Assembly: GCA_947453155.1 (NCBI GenBank)
Contig: CANGFE010000015.1
Location: 1 to 44,181 of the forward strand
DNA: 44,181 nucleotides
Direction: 5' to 3'
Origin: Beijerinckiaceae bacterium
GTDB taxonomy: Bacteria > Pseudomonadota > Alphaproteobacteria > Rhizobiales > Beijerinckiaceae
A program made the position numbers and the translations under genes. This document shows, in pieces, positions 16,061 through 24,332 of the stretch. Each line of letters opens with the position of its first letter. Positions within the stretch are counted from its first letter, which is position 1. The notes beneath the pieces were generated by a model. It was not told where the DNA came from, ran no database searches, and worked only from the letters and a program-made list of their open reading frames with translations.

Positions 16061-17785
16061 ATGTCGCCCGCATCGCCCCGCCAAAAAATCCGCTGCGCCA
16101 TCTACACCCGCAAATCGTCGGAAGAGGGCCTAGAGCAGGAATTCAACTCACTGGATGCGCAGCGTGAAGCCTGTGAGGCCTATATCAAAAGCCAGCGCCA
16201 CGAAGGTTGGATTGTCATACCAGCACTCTATGACGACCCGGCCTATTCAGGCGGCAATATGGACCGGCCTGCTCTCAAAAGACTCCTGGCAGATATTGAT
16301 GCCGGCCGGATCGATACTGTTGTTGTCTACAAAGTGGACCGCCTGACGCGCGCCCTCGCTGACTTTGCAAAGATCGTGGAGGCTTTTGACGCAAGGGGCG
16401 TGACCTTTGTTTCCGTCACACAGGCCTTCAATACGACAACCAGTATGGGGCGCCTGACACTGAATGTGCTGCTGTCATTTGCCCAGTTCGAACGGGAGGT
16501 CACCGGCGAGCGGATCCGAGACAAAATCGCCGCTTCAAAGAAGAAGGGTATGTGGATGGGTGGCCTGCCGCCTCTGGGCTTCGATGTCCAAGATAGGAGG
16601 CTCGTTGTGAATGGTGGGGAAGCAGAAACTGTCCGGCATATTTACAAGCGCTACTGTGCCATTGGATCAGTGCGCGCACTTGCGCAGGAGCTGGAGACAG
16701 GAAAAATCTTCAGCAAGGTCAGGGCTACAGCAGACGGCACACGCTATGGCGGCAAACCTTTCTCAAGGGGCGCCCTCTACCAGCTCCTCCAGAACAAAAT
16801 CTATATCGGCTTCACAACCCATAAAGGGCAAAGCTATCCCGGAGAGCATGATGCGATCGTGTGTCAAGATCTTTGGGAGGCGACGCAAACTCTCCTGAAT
16901 ACCAATCGCGTTGCGCGGCGCTCCCTTACGGGAAACGTACAGATCCTGACCGGCCTGGTTTTCGATGCGTCCGGAGAAGCAATGACACCTTCCCACGCGA
17001 GCAAGAAGGGAATCCGCTATTGCTATTACATCTCCCGAACGCTGACCAAAAACTGCAAGGGTGATCATCCGGAGGGGCAACGAATTCCGGCAAACCTGAT
17101 CGAAGATCTGGTGATCAATCGCATCAAGGCCTTGTTGAATGAGCCTGAAGACTTACTGCAGGCCCTTCCCGCTTTCTTTCAAGGCGCGACTTTCCAGTCA
17201 AGGCTGAACGATCGTTCAAAAGAAATCCTGGACGCAATCGAAAAAGATCCGGCAAGAGGCTGGAAGCACATGATCCGACAATTTATTACCCGCATTCAGG
17301 TCCATCGTGACCATGTCGAGATCCAGGTGCATAAAAATGATCTCGCCAAAATGCTATTTGGTGATCGGGAATATTCTTCTGCGGACGAGCATGACCCCGA
17401 ACATCCTGTAATAAAAATTCGGGTTGATGCGACGATTAAACGGACAGGCAAAGAACTGAAGTTCATCATTCAAGGCGCAAACAATCAGGCCCCTGATCAA
17501 TCACTGATCCGATTGCTTCGCCGCGCGCGTTCAATCCAGGATGCAATTGAAACATCAGTAAGCGCTTCAATCGAGGAAGTTGCATCCTCGCAAAACATCA
17601 CGCCATCTTATGTAGCGCGGTTGATGCGTCTCAATTATCTGGCGCCCGATATTGTCGAAGCAATTATTGCCGGCCAGCAGCCTGCAGGACTGTCAGCGAA
17701 CAAGCTGATTAAAGACAGCCGGTTTCCGCTTGGTTGGTATGAGCAGCGCATCGCACTCGGGTTCGAACAAAGCGACGCCCACTAA
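16061..17785 (+). CDS. Large serine recombinase (integrase) of a mobile element
   Basis: The 574-aa protein has an N-terminal resolvase catalytic domain (about 10-155) with the YTRKS motif, nucleophile Ser19, and VYKVDRLTRALADF. A Recombinase domain follows (about 175-280, with NGGEAETVRHIYKRYC and GGKPFSRGALYQLLQNKIYIG). The expected zinc-ribbon region (about 290-345, LVFDASGEAMTPSHASKK) lacks a CxxC pair, as in other members of this alphaproteobacterial group. The C-terminal part is probably DNA-binding. It catalyses site-specific integration and excision. It is the third gene of the DUF3489/DUF2924 cassette and lies 257 bases from the 3' end of a tRNA-Ser gene, marking the right boundary of the island. 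Confidence 0.92.
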   Translation: MSPASPRQKIRCAIYTRKSSEEGLEQEFNSLDAQREACEAYIKSQRHEGWIVIPALYDDPAYSGGNMDRPALKRLLADIDAGRIDTVVVYKVDRLTRALADFAKIVEAFDARGVTFVSVTQAFNTTTSMGRLTLNVLLSFAQFEREVTGERIRDKIAASKKKGMWMGGLPPLGFDVQDRRLVVNGGEAETVRHIYKRYCAIGSVRALAQELETGKIFSKVRATADGTRYGGKPFSRGALYQLLQNKIYIGFTTHKGQSYPGEHDAIVCQDLWEATQTLLNTNRVARRSLTGNVQILTGLVFDASGEAMTPSHASKKGIRYCYYISRTLTKNCKGDHPEGQRIPANLIEDLVINRIKALLNEPEDLLQALPAFFQGATFQSRLNDRSKEILDAIEKDPARGWKHMIRQFITRIQVHRDHVEIQVHKNDLAKMLFGDREYSSADEHDPEHPVIKIRVDATIKRTGKELKFIIQGANNQAPDQSLIRLLRRARSIQDAIETSVSASIEEVASSQNITPSYVARLMRLNYLAPDIVEAIIAGQQPAGLSANKLIKDSRFPLGWYEQRIALGFEQSDAH

Positions 17786-18042
17786 GAACAAAATATTGGC
17801 GCAGCACGAACTCAAATACCGTACCTGAACGCCGGAAAACGTGACTGCCTGGCGCGCAGGCAGAGACTTCCGTACTGCCAAAAAAGATAACTGAGAAAAG
17901 CACGGCAGTTTCGGCCAAAAAAGGCCGTCAAAGCGTCTCTGCTGTGAGGGCAACGGAAGCCGGGCTCACAAGCTACTGAAACCACGTGCACAAGTCGCGC
18001 GCGAAAGGTCTAAAGCCGGACTGGGGTTCAGAGATGAAAGAC
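17786..18042. other. Junction between recombinase and tRNA-Ser, with hairpins
   Basis: The region holds a perfect stem, CTGCCTG (17845-17851) and CAGGCAG (17857-17863) with a GCGCG loop, and a second, CGGCC (17912-17916) and GGCCG (17923-17927) around AAAAAA. Either could terminate the recombinase transcript, though neither has a T tract, or form part of an attachment site. The island-to-core boundary should fall between here and the tRNA 3' end. Confidence 0.4.
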
Positions 18043-18132
18043 TGGCGGAGGGAGCGGGATTCGAACCCGCGATACGGTTTCCCGTATACACACTTTCCAG
18101 GCGTGCGCCTTCAACCACTCGGCCACCCCTCC
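18043..18132 (-). tRNA. tRNA-Ser(GGA)
   Basis: The 90-nt sequence includes an encoded CCA. On the minus strand GGAGGGG pairs with TCCCTCC (acceptor). The anticodon arm is CACGC-CTGGAAA-GTGTG, giving anticodon GGA. A long variable arm (TACGG-GAAA-CCGTA) and the T arm GCGGG-TTCGAAT-CCCGC follow. The long variable arm and anticodon identify a class II tRNA-Ser. Its 3' end faces the island, the usual geometry of integration at a tRNA gene. Confidence 0.97.
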
Positions 18133-18303
18133 GCATGCGAGGGTGGAACCTCCCCCGCAGGAGCGCGCACTATAGTCAGCATGGGCGCTGGCGCAAGGAC
18201 GGATCGGGATTTTATCGGGCCTTTCGGGCTGATGACGGATCTGGCGGGAACCTGCCTTTGAAACAGGGCGTTCCCTCCGGTCAACCATCCCCCGGAGGAT
18301 CTC

Positions 18304-18822
18304 ATGAAAGCCATTCCGCTTGCCTTGGCCTGCGCCCTGCTTGGGGCGACCGCACTGGTTCCAGCCGCTTTTGCCCAGACGTCCGGGGGCAGCAAAGAGC
18401 CAACTGAAGCCAGCCCCGCCACCTCCTCCTCCGACACCACCAGCCGGCGAGATTGGCGGACTGGACGCGATGATGCCGGGGGCTCCACATCCAGCCGCGA
18501 CAGCGCCAATCGCTCCTATCCAGAAGAGGAAGATGATGTGGATCCCAAGACCGATGCGAGCCGCCGCCGCACGAACCAGATGGGGCGCATGTCTGGCAAC
18601 ATGATGGACCCCGACATGATGCGCATGCACGCACATATGATGCGTGCCCACCATGATGCTCGCGCCGGCAGCGCGCATCTGCAGCTGAAACGGGGCGATT
18701 CCTCTATCGATATCCGCTGCCCGGCCCGCGAGAATATCGGCGCCTGTGTCGATGCTGTGAGCAAGCTCATGGACCGCCTGCAAAACATGCCCGCGGCCAC
18801 AACCACGACAACACCGCGCTAA
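18304..18822 (+). CDS. Exported Ser/Thr-rich protein with Met/His-rich segment
   Basis: The 172-aa protein has a clear Sec signal peptide ([19 protein letters not shown], ending AAFA, cleavage near residue 24). The mature N-terminal part is low in complexity, rich in Ser, Thr, Asp and Arg. Residues about 98-122 are packed with Met and His ([20 protein letters not shown]), a composition seen in periplasmic metal-binding proteins. A C-terminal segment has two cysteines ([18 protein letters not shown]) that could form a disulfide. No family is recognised; periplasmic copper or other metal binding is only suggested by composition. GGAGG lies 6 bases before the ATG. The gene stands alone and is followed by a terminator. 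Confidence 0.7.
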   Translation: MKAIPLALACALLGATALVPAAFAQTSGGSKEPTEASPATSSSDTTSRRDWRTGRDDAGGSTSSRDSANRSYPEEEDDVDPKTDASRRRTNQMGRMSGNMMDPDMMRMHAHMMRAHHDARAGSAHLQLKRGDSSIDIRCPARENIGACVDAVSKLMDRLQNMPAATTTTTPR

Positions 18823-18827
18823 GCCTC

Positions 18828-18862
18828 AAACGGCGGCAGCTCAGCGGCCGCCGTTTTTATTT
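18828..18862 (+). terminator. Rho-independent terminator
   Basis: AAACGGCGGC and GCCGCCGTTT arms around a short loop, followed by TTTTATTT, directly after the exported-protein gene. Confidence 0.8.
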
Positions 18863-18935
18863 CTGCGATAAGCCTTCCCGTTGCGCCCGCGCCACCCTAA
18901 ATTTAGGGCTGGCCCCGCGACGGAGATGTGCGCCC

Positions 18936-19598
18936 ATGTTTGCTTTCTTGAAAAAGACATCCCTGCCTGCTCCCGGTGAGGCTTTGCCCGGCCGCGCAGA
19001 TGCCATCGCGACCGCCGAAAAACATTATGTGACGGGCCGCGCGCTGAAAGGCCCCTTTCCAGAGGGCTGCGAAACTGCGCTGTTTGGTTTGGGCTGTTTC
19101 TGGGGCGCTGAGCGCAAATTCTGGCAGATGGGCAAAGATAAAATCTGGCTCACCGCTGTTGGCTATGCCGCAGGACAGACGCCAAACCCGACCTATGAAG
19201 AAGTCTGCTCCGGCCAGACCGGACACAATGAAGTTGTGCTTGTGGTTTTCGATCCCAGCGTCACGCCCTTCGAAGAGCTGCTCAAAACCTTTTGGGAAAA
19301 TCACGACCCCACACAAGGCATGCGGCAGGGCAATGATGTGGGCACGCAATATCGCTCGGGCATTTATGTGAGCACAGACGCGCAGCGCGAGGCCGCGGAA
19401 CGGAGCGCCAAAAGCTTTGGTCTGGCCCTGGCCGAGAAAGGTTTTGCGCCGATCACAACGGAAATTCGCAACGCGCCGCCTTTCTATTATGCCGAAGCCT
19501 ACCATCAGCAATATCTGGCGAAAAACCCCAATGGTTATTGTGGACTCGGCGGCACGGGCGTGACCTGCGCCATCGGCACGGGCGTTTCTTCCAGCTAG
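18936..19598 (+). CDS. msrA: Peptide-methionine (S)-S-oxide reductase MsrA
   Basis: The protein reduces methionine-S-sulfoxide in proteins, with electrons usually supplied by thioredoxin. The catalytic motif GCFWG contains Cys54. Conserved segments follow: [43 protein letters not shown] and YHQQYL. Resolving cysteines are Cys202 and Cys211 in the C-terminal [12 protein letters not shown]. At 220 aa it is the usual length for the long-form alphaproteobacterial enzyme. There is no signal peptide, so it acts in the cytoplasm. It lies upstream of the YqhA-like gene in the same direction, 58 bases apart. Confidence 0.96.
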   Translation: MFAFLKKTSLPAPGEALPGRADAIATAEKHYVTGRALKGPFPEGCETALFGLGCFWGAERKFWQMGKDKIWLTAVGYAAGQTPNPTYEEVCSGQTGHNEVVLVVFDPSVTPFEELLKTFWENHDPTQGMRQGNDVGTQYRSGIYVSTDAQREAAERSAKSFGLALAEKGFAPITTEIRNAPPFYYAEAYHQQYLAKNPNGYCGLGGTGVTCAIGTGVSSS

Positions 19599-19656
19599 AG
19601 CTTGCCCCTCGCCTGCCCTTCGTGGCATCACACCTAGGTCAGACGGGGAAGCCGAT

Positions 19657-20175
19657 ATGATCGAACGCGCGCTCGAAAAATTTCTCTTCGCCAGCCGTTG
19701 GCTGCTGGCGCCTTTTTATGTCGCGCTGGTCGTCAGCCTTGCAGGTCTTTTGATCAAGGCCGCGCAAGAGCTCTGGCATTTCATGTCCCATGCGCTGACG
19801 GCCAGCGAAAGCGATGTCATTCTGGGCGTTCTGTCCTTGATTGATCTGACGCTCACGGGCTCGCTGATCATCATCGTCATTTTCTCAGGTTACGAAAATT
19901 TCGTCTCGAAGATCGACGAGAATGAACATCGCGATTGGCCCGAATGGATGGGCAAGATCGATTTCACAGGGCTGAAACTGAAGCTCCTTTCGTCGATCGT
20001 TGCCATTTCCGGCATCCAGCTCTTGAAGACTTTCATGAATGTCAAAAATGTCTCCGACCGCGATATTATGTGGTCAGTGATCATTCACATGGTCTTCGTG
20101 ATCTCGGGCATTATTCTGGCCTGGACCGACAAGATCAGCGGCGAAGCACATTCTTCAAACGACAAAGCGCACTGA
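19657..20175 (+). CDS. YqhA/UPF0114 (TIGR00645) family membrane protein
   Basis: The 172-aa inner-membrane protein matches the UPF0114 layout. It begins with IERALEKFLFASRWLLAPFYVAL and the first membrane helix. Further helices are near residues 65-85 (LSLIDLTLTGSLIIIVIFSGYENFVSK), 112-125 (LSSIVAISGIQLLK) and 137-155 (MWSVIIHMVFVISGIILAW). The motif GYENFVS and the acidic/aromatic segment before helix 3 are typical. No biochemical function is established for the family. Its stop abuts that of the convergent mepA gene directly. Confidence 0.92.
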   Translation: MIERALEKFLFASRWLLAPFYVALVVSLAGLLIKAAQELWHFMSHALTASESDVILGVLSLIDLTLTGSLIIIVIFSGYENFVSKIDENEHRDWPEWMGKIDFTGLKLKLLSSIVAISGIQLLKTFMNVKNVSDRDIMWSVIIHMVFVISGIILAWTDKISGEAHSSNDKAH

Positions 20176-21147
20176 TCATTTGGCCTGCAAAACGGCGCGG
20201 CACGCACCGGGCAATTGAGCAAGTGTCACGGGCTTGGGCTGCTTTTCTGGCGGCAAGGGTTTGGGGTGCATGGCCTCGTCCGTAAACCACCAATCCAGAC
20301 TCTTGTCGCAACCATCGCTTTGTGGCGGCGGCTCTTGCGCGCGGCAGGAGTCCTCGCCCGCAGGACAGCTCAAGCGAATATGGAAATGGTAATTATGCCC
20401 ATACATAGGGCGTATTTTTCCCAACCATGAGCGGTCGCCACGCGCATCGCGACAGATGGCTTTCTTAATCGCCGGATTGACGAAGACGCGCTCGACTTGG
20501 GCTTGCTGCGCGACATATTTCAACATTGCAATCTGCTGCGCGCCAAACAGCTGCGGCTCGACATCCATCCAATCGTCGCGCACAAGATTGGTGGCTGAGA
20601 GCTCTTCGCGTTCTTGACGTGTGAAACGCCGCTCCGGCATAGGCGTGAACCAGACATCCGCATCAAGACCGATCTGATGCGAGGCATGTCCGGTGAACAT
20701 CGGCCCGCCGCGAGGTTGCGACATATCTCCGACCAAAAAGCCCGACCAGATTTTTTGGGCGCGCAAGTCGCGCGCGACGCGCTGCAAGAAAGAGACAAGT
20801 TCGGGATGCCCCCAATTGCGATTGCGCGACAGGCGCATCACCTGCCACGCCTCGCCATCAAAGGGCAGCATGTCAGCACCCGCCAAACAGCCGCGCGAAT
20901 AAAAGCCAATTGGCTTGGCTTCCATTTTTGCAGGCGAAGCGCTGCGGCCAAAGAGTTCTTTGGCCGGCAGTGCAGGATCATTGGGATTGGACAGTGGCGG
21001 CAGCGGCTTTGGCGTCAGCGTGCCGAGGTCTTGCGCGAAGGCACCCGTGGAAAGCGCAACGCTCAATAGAAGGGTTGCAAGTTTGAACCCGTCTTTGCGA
21101 GCGCAGCGAAGCAATCCAGAAAATCTCTTGCACATCTGGGTGGCCAC
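20176..21147 (-). CDS. mepA: Penicillin-insensitive murein endopeptidase MepA
   Basis: A periplasmic zinc peptidase of the LAS group that cleaves peptidoglycan cross-links. Zinc-site motifs are GHASHQIGLDADVW and YGHNYHFHIRL; six or more cysteines are expected to form disulfides. The C-terminal SLDWWFTDEA is also typical. The signal peptide reads FKLATLLLSVALSTGAFAQ. The only ATG codons compatible with it (21147, or 21135 as MCKRFSG) lie inside a palindromic repeat element (21091-21172), so the N-terminal 19 or so residues (MATQMCKRFSGLLRCARKD) are repeat-derived. The start is therefore less certain than the rest. Confidence 0.92.
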   Translation of the reverse strand: MATQMCKRFSGLLRCARKDGFKLATLLLSVALSTGAFAQDLGTLTPKPLPPLSNPNDPALPAKELFGRSASPAKMEAKPIGFYSRGCLAGADMLPFDGEAWQVMRLSRNRNWGHPELVSFLQRVARDLRAQKIWSGFLVGDMSQPRGGPMFTGHASHQIGLDADVWFTPMPERRFTRQEREELSATNLVRDDWMDVEPQLFGAQQIAMLKYVAQQAQVERVFVNPAIKKAICRDARGDRSWLGKIRPMYGHNYHFHIRLSCPAGEDSCRAQEPPPQSDGCDKSLDWWFTDEAMHPKPLPPEKQPKPVTLAQLPGACRAVLQAK

Positions 21148-21172
21148 GTCGCTTCGCTCCTCGCAATGACGA
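21091..21172. repeat. Palindromic intergenic repeat (Rhizobiales-type, GTCATTGCGAG... family)
   Basis: The arms GTCTTTGCGAGCGCAGCGAAGC (21091-21112) and GCTTCGCTCCTCGCAATGAC (21151-21170, inverted) flank about 38 bases. The pattern GTCATTGCGAG plus GAAGCAATCCAGA is a dispersed palindromic element frequent in Bradyrhizobium-like genomes. It sits between purU and mepA and overlaps the mepA 5' end. Confidence 0.8.
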
Positions 21173-21183
21173 ACGTGAGGGCT

Positions 21184-22056
21184 TTAGTCCCCGAAGACCA
21201 CCGTCTTCGATCCGTTGAGGATCACGCGATCTTCCAGATGATGACGCACAGCGCGCGCCAAAACGCGACGCTCAATGTCGCGGCCCTTGCGCACGAGATC
21301 TTCGGGCAGATCGCGATGGCTGATGCGTTCCACATCCTGCTCGATAATCGGACCTTCATCGAGATCGGACGTCACATAATGCGCCGTGGCGCCAATCAGT
21401 TTCACGCCGCGCGTATGCGCCTGCTTGTAGGGGTTTGCGCCTTTAAAGCCGGGCAAGAAAGAGTGGTGAATATTGATGCAGCGGCCCGAAAGTTTGGCCG
21501 AGAGACCTTCGGAGAGAATCTGCATATAGCGCGCAAGCACGACGAGTTCCGTGTTGGTCTCGCGCACGAGATTCCACAGCTGGGTTTCTTGTTCCATCTT
21601 CGTGTCGCGCGACACGGGCAGGTGATGGAACGGGATGCCGTCAAAATCCAAATGCGCATAAGTCTCGCGCGGATGATTGGCGACAACCGCGGTCAATTCC
21701 ATGGGCAATTCATCGATGCGCCAGCGGTAGAGAAGATCAGCCAGGCAATGGTCGAATTTCGAGACCAGCACCATGACGCGCTTCTTCTGGGCAACGCCGC
21801 GCATCGTCCAGTTCATGTTGAATGTCTTGGCAAGATCGGCAAAGCCTGCGCTGATTTTCTCAAACGGTGTCTCGCCGACGAGGTTGAAAACCACGCGCAT
21901 GAAAAAGACATTGCTCTGCGTGTCATCATATTGCTGCGCGTCGAGAATGTTGCAGCTCTCGCCAAACAAATAGGCCGAAACACCGGCAACAATGCCAGGC
22001 TTGTTGGGGCAAGAGAGCGTCAGAACATATTGCGCGCTGGGCGGGACGACAGGCAT
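21184..22056 (-). CDS. purU: Formyltetrahydrofolate deformylase PurU
   Basis: The enzyme hydrolyses 10-formyl-THF to formate and THF, balancing the one-carbon pool. An N-terminal ACT domain ([22 protein letters not shown]) is followed by a formyltransferase-fold catalytic domain with [34 protein letters not shown] and VLARAV, which hold the Asn, His and Asp of the active site. The start chosen, ATG 22056 ([14 protein letters not shown]), gives 290 aa, the family length, with GGAAGTGG upstream. The frame stays open upstream to 22149, but that extension does not resemble the family. A same-strand neighbour, mepA, follows after the palindromic repeat. Confidence 0.95.
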   Translation of the reverse strand: MPVVPPSAQYVLTLSCPNKPGIVAGVSAYLFGESCNILDAQQYDDTQSNVFFMRVVFNLVGETPFEKISAGFADLAKTFNMNWTMRGVAQKKRVMVLVSKFDHCLADLLYRWRIDELPMELTAVVANHPRETYAHLDFDGIPFHHLPVSRDTKMEQETQLWNLVRETNTELVVLARYMQILSEGLSAKLSGRCINIHHSFLPGFKGANPYKQAHTRGVKLIGATAHYVTSDLDEGPIIEQDVERISHRDLPEDLVRKGRDIERRVLARAVRHHLEDRVILNGSKTVVFGD

Positions 22057-22217
22057 GAACCACTTCCACTCATGAAACAGGCCCCGCAAACGGGGCTTCG
22101 TGGTATAGGCCAAAGAGGCGCAAAACCTCAACCGCGCCTTGACGCACAATTGGGCGGAGGCCTAAAATGTTCGTAATCCGCCCATATGTTCTCTATGCGA
22201 ACAACTGAGGAATGACC

Positions 22218-23423
22218 ATGACCGAAGCCTTTCTCTGCACCGGCCTGCGCACCCCGATTGGCCGTTACGGCGGGTCGCTGTCCTCGGTGCGTCCGGACGA
22301 TCTTTTGGCCTTTGCCATCCGCGAATTGATGGCGCGCCATCCGCAAATTCCCGGCGAAGCAATTGATGAGATTTATGCCGGCTGCGCCAACCAGGCGGGC
22401 GAGGACAATCGAAATGTCGCGCGCATGGCGGGCCTGCTCTCGGGCCTGCCCATGTCAGTGCCCGGCACGACGCTGAACCGCCTCTGCGGGTCTGGCATGG
22501 ACGCCATTGGCGCTGCGGCGCGCGCGGTCAAAGCGGGCGAAAGCGAACTCGTGATTGCGGGCGGCGTGGAAAGCATGTCGCGTGCCCCCTTCGTCATGAA
22601 CAAGGCGACGGAAGCTTTTTCGCGCTCCGCCGAAATTCACGACACGACAATCGGCTGGCGTTTCGTCAATCCGCTGATGAAGGCGCAATATGGCGTCGAT
22701 TCCATGCCGGAAACGGCGGAGAATCTCGCCGAAGACAAGCAAATCTCGCGTGCCGATCAAGACGCCTTCGCTTTCCGCTCGCAAGCGCGCGCGGCCAAAG
22801 CCATTGCGGCGGGCCGCTTTGCGAAAGAAATCGTTGCTTATGAGATCAAGGATCGCAAAGGCAATATCACGCGCGTCGAGCGTGATGAGCATCCGCGGGA
22901 AACCACACTTGAAAAGTTGGCCGCGCTCGGCACGCCTTTCCGCAAAGGTGGCTCGATCACGGCTGGCAATGCGTCGGGTGTGAATGATGGCGCTGCTGCC
23001 GTCATCATCGCCTCGGCCCGCGCGGTTGAGAAATACGGCCTCACGCCCCTGGCCAAGATCAATGGCCTGGCGACCGCAGGCTGCGCACCGCGCATCATGG
23101 GCTTTGGTCCCGTGCCTGCCACGCAGAAACTCATGGATCGTCTGGGCTTGAAAATCTCGGACTTCGATGTCTGCGAATTCAACGAAGCTTTTGCGGCGCA
23201 GGCCCTCGCCTGCACGCGCGGCCTCGGCTTGCCCGACGATGCCGAACACGTCAATCCGAATGGCGGCGCTATTGCGCTCGGCCATCCGCTGGGCATGTCT
23301 GGTGCACGCATCACATTGACGGCGGCCATTGAAATGAATGAGCGCAAACAGAAGCGCGCGCTTGCCACCATGTGCATTGGCGTCGGCCAAGGCATTGCCA
23401 TTGCGCTGGAGGCCGTGCGCTAA
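22218..23423 (+). CDS. pcaF: Thiolase, 3-oxoadipyl-CoA / acetyl-CoA acyltransferase type
   Basis: A degradative thiolase of about 401 aa. The active-site Cys is in NRLCGSGMDAIGAAARAV (about residue 88); His is in NPNGGAIALGHPLGMSGAR; the second Cys is in MCIGVGQGIA. The N terminus MTEAFLCTGLRTPIGRYGG and the segment GCANQAGEDNRNVARMAGLL are characteristic of PcaF-type 3-oxoadipyl-CoA thiolases (last step of the beta-ketoadipate pathway), but no other pca gene is near, so the substrate is not certain. ATG 22218 is preferred over ATG 22212 because GAGG (22207-22210) is 7 bases before it. A terminator follows. Confidence 0.88.
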   Translation: MTEAFLCTGLRTPIGRYGGSLSSVRPDDLLAFAIRELMARHPQIPGEAIDEIYAGCANQAGEDNRNVARMAGLLSGLPMSVPGTTLNRLCGSGMDAIGAAARAVKAGESELVIAGGVESMSRAPFVMNKATEAFSRSAEIHDTTIGWRFVNPLMKAQYGVDSMPETAENLAEDKQISRADQDAFAFRSQARAAKAIAAGRFAKEIVAYEIKDRKGNITRVERDEHPRETTLEKLAALGTPFRKGGSITAGNASGVNDGAAAVIIASARAVEKYGLTPLAKINGLATAGCAPRIMGFGPVPATQKLMDRLGLKISDFDVCEFNEAFAAQALACTRGLGLPDDAEHVNPNGGAIALGHPLGMSGARITLTAAIEMNERKQKRALATMCIGVGQGIAIALEAVR

Positions 23424-23460
23424 CGCGCTTGCCGCATCGATCAAAAAGCGACAGATTGCG

Positions 23461-23496
23461 AGGGCGCGGGACAAAATCCCGCGCCCTTCTTCTTTG
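23461..23496 (+). terminator. Rho-independent terminator after thiolase gene
   Basis: A perfect 9-bp stem, GGGCGCGGG (23462-23470) and CCCGCGCCC (23478-23486), with a 7-base loop is followed by TTCTTCTTT. Confidence 0.75.
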
Positions 23497-23507
23497 CGGA
23501 GCCTCTT

Positions 23508-24332
23508 TTGAAAATCGCAGCTATCCAGATGAATTCGACAGATGACAAAGCAGCCAATCTCGAACAGGCGCGCCGTCTCATCGAAGATTGCATCGACAAA
23601 GAGCGGCCCGACTGGATCAGCCTGCCGGAAGTCTTCTCCTTCATGGGTGGCACACGCCAAGACAAAATCGCGGCTGCCGAGTGCTTTCCCGATGGCCCCG
23701 CCTATGCGCTGATGCGTGATCTCGCCGCCCGCCACAGCGTGCATATTCATGCAGGCTCCATGCTTGAAAAAATCGCGGGCGAAGAGCGGCTCGGCAACAC
23801 CACCGTCGCCTTTAATCGCCAAGGCGCGGAAGTCGCGCGCTATCGTAAGATTCACATGTTTGATGTGACCACACCCGACGGCCTAGAATATCGCGAAAGC
23901 AATGCCATGAAGCCGGGCGAGGACGTGGTCACTTACGATTGCGAGGGGCTCACGATTGGCTGCGCCATTTGTTATGATCTGCGCTTTCCCGCGCTCTTTG
24001 ATGCGCTGAGCAAACGCGGCGCAGATCTGATTGCGCTTCCCTCTGCTTTCACGCTGCAAACCGGCAAAGACCATTGGGAAGTCATGTGCCGTGCCCGCGC
24101 CATTGAAACGCAAACCTATTTTGCCGCCGCCGCACAAACAGGCCAATTCAAACAGGGGCAAGAAACACGCGCCACTTATGGCCATTCGCTCATTGCTGAT
24201 CCATGGGGCTTGGTGGTCGCGAAAGTCTCTGATGGCATTGGCTATACGACGGCGCAGATAGATCGCGGCTTGATCAAACGCGTACGCGCGCAAATTCCTG
24301 TTGCGCAGCATAAGGTCGATGTAAAGCCGTGA
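23508..24332 (+). CDS. Carbon-nitrogen hydrolase (nitrilase superfamily, Nit1-like amidase)
   Basis: The 274-aa protein has the Glu-Lys-Cys triad: Glu in LPEVFSFMGG, Lys in YRKIHMFDV and Cys in GCAICYDLRFPALF. The motifs and length match the Nit1/deaminated-glutathione amidase branch (metabolite repair), although substrate assignment from sequence is tentative. It acts in the cytoplasm. The start is TTG at 23508, with GGAG (23498-23501) 6 bases upstream, and gives the family start MKIAAIQMNS. The next gene's GTG overlaps its stop (GTGA), so the two are translationally coupled. Confidence 0.9.
   Translation: MKIAAIQMNSTDDKAANLEQARRLIEDCIDKERPDWISLPEVFSFMGGTRQDKIAAAECFPDGPAYALMRDLAARHSVHIHAGSMLEKIAGEERLGNTTVAFNRQGAEVARYRKIHMFDVTTPDGLEYRESNAMKPGEDVVTYDCEGLTIGCAICYDLRFPALFDALSKRGADLIALPSAFTLQTGKDHWEVMCRARAIETQTYFAAAAQTGQFKQGQETRATYGHSLIADPWGLVVAKVSDGIGYTTAQIDRGLIKRVRAQIPVAQHKVDVKP

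Noticed and set aside
17845-17927. The two hairpins after the recombinase as the attachment core
   Set aside because: Nothing in the window repeats them at another position, so there is no evidence for an att direct repeat; kept only as hairpins.
1-18042. CRISPR array or cas genes
   Set aside because: No regularly spaced direct repeats are visible, and the RecB/Cas4-like domain belongs to the TM0106-type helicase fusion, not to Cas4.
18028-18783. Long minus-strand open frame (251 codons) across tRNA-Ser and the exported-protein gene
   Set aside because: It runs through a clear tRNA gene and antisense to a gene with a signal peptide, ribosome site and terminator; its translation is low-complexity (runs of Gly, Ala and His) with no family resemblance.
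21166-22176. 336-codon plus-strand open frame antisense to purU
   Set aside because: purU has all family motifs; the antisense translation resembles nothing and reflects codon-position GC bias.
22455-23855. 466-codon minus-strand open frame antisense to the thiolase gene and the start of the amidase gene
   Set aside because: Both sense genes are full-length members of known families; the antisense frame is a GC-driven shadow rich in Arg, Ala and His and spans a terminator.
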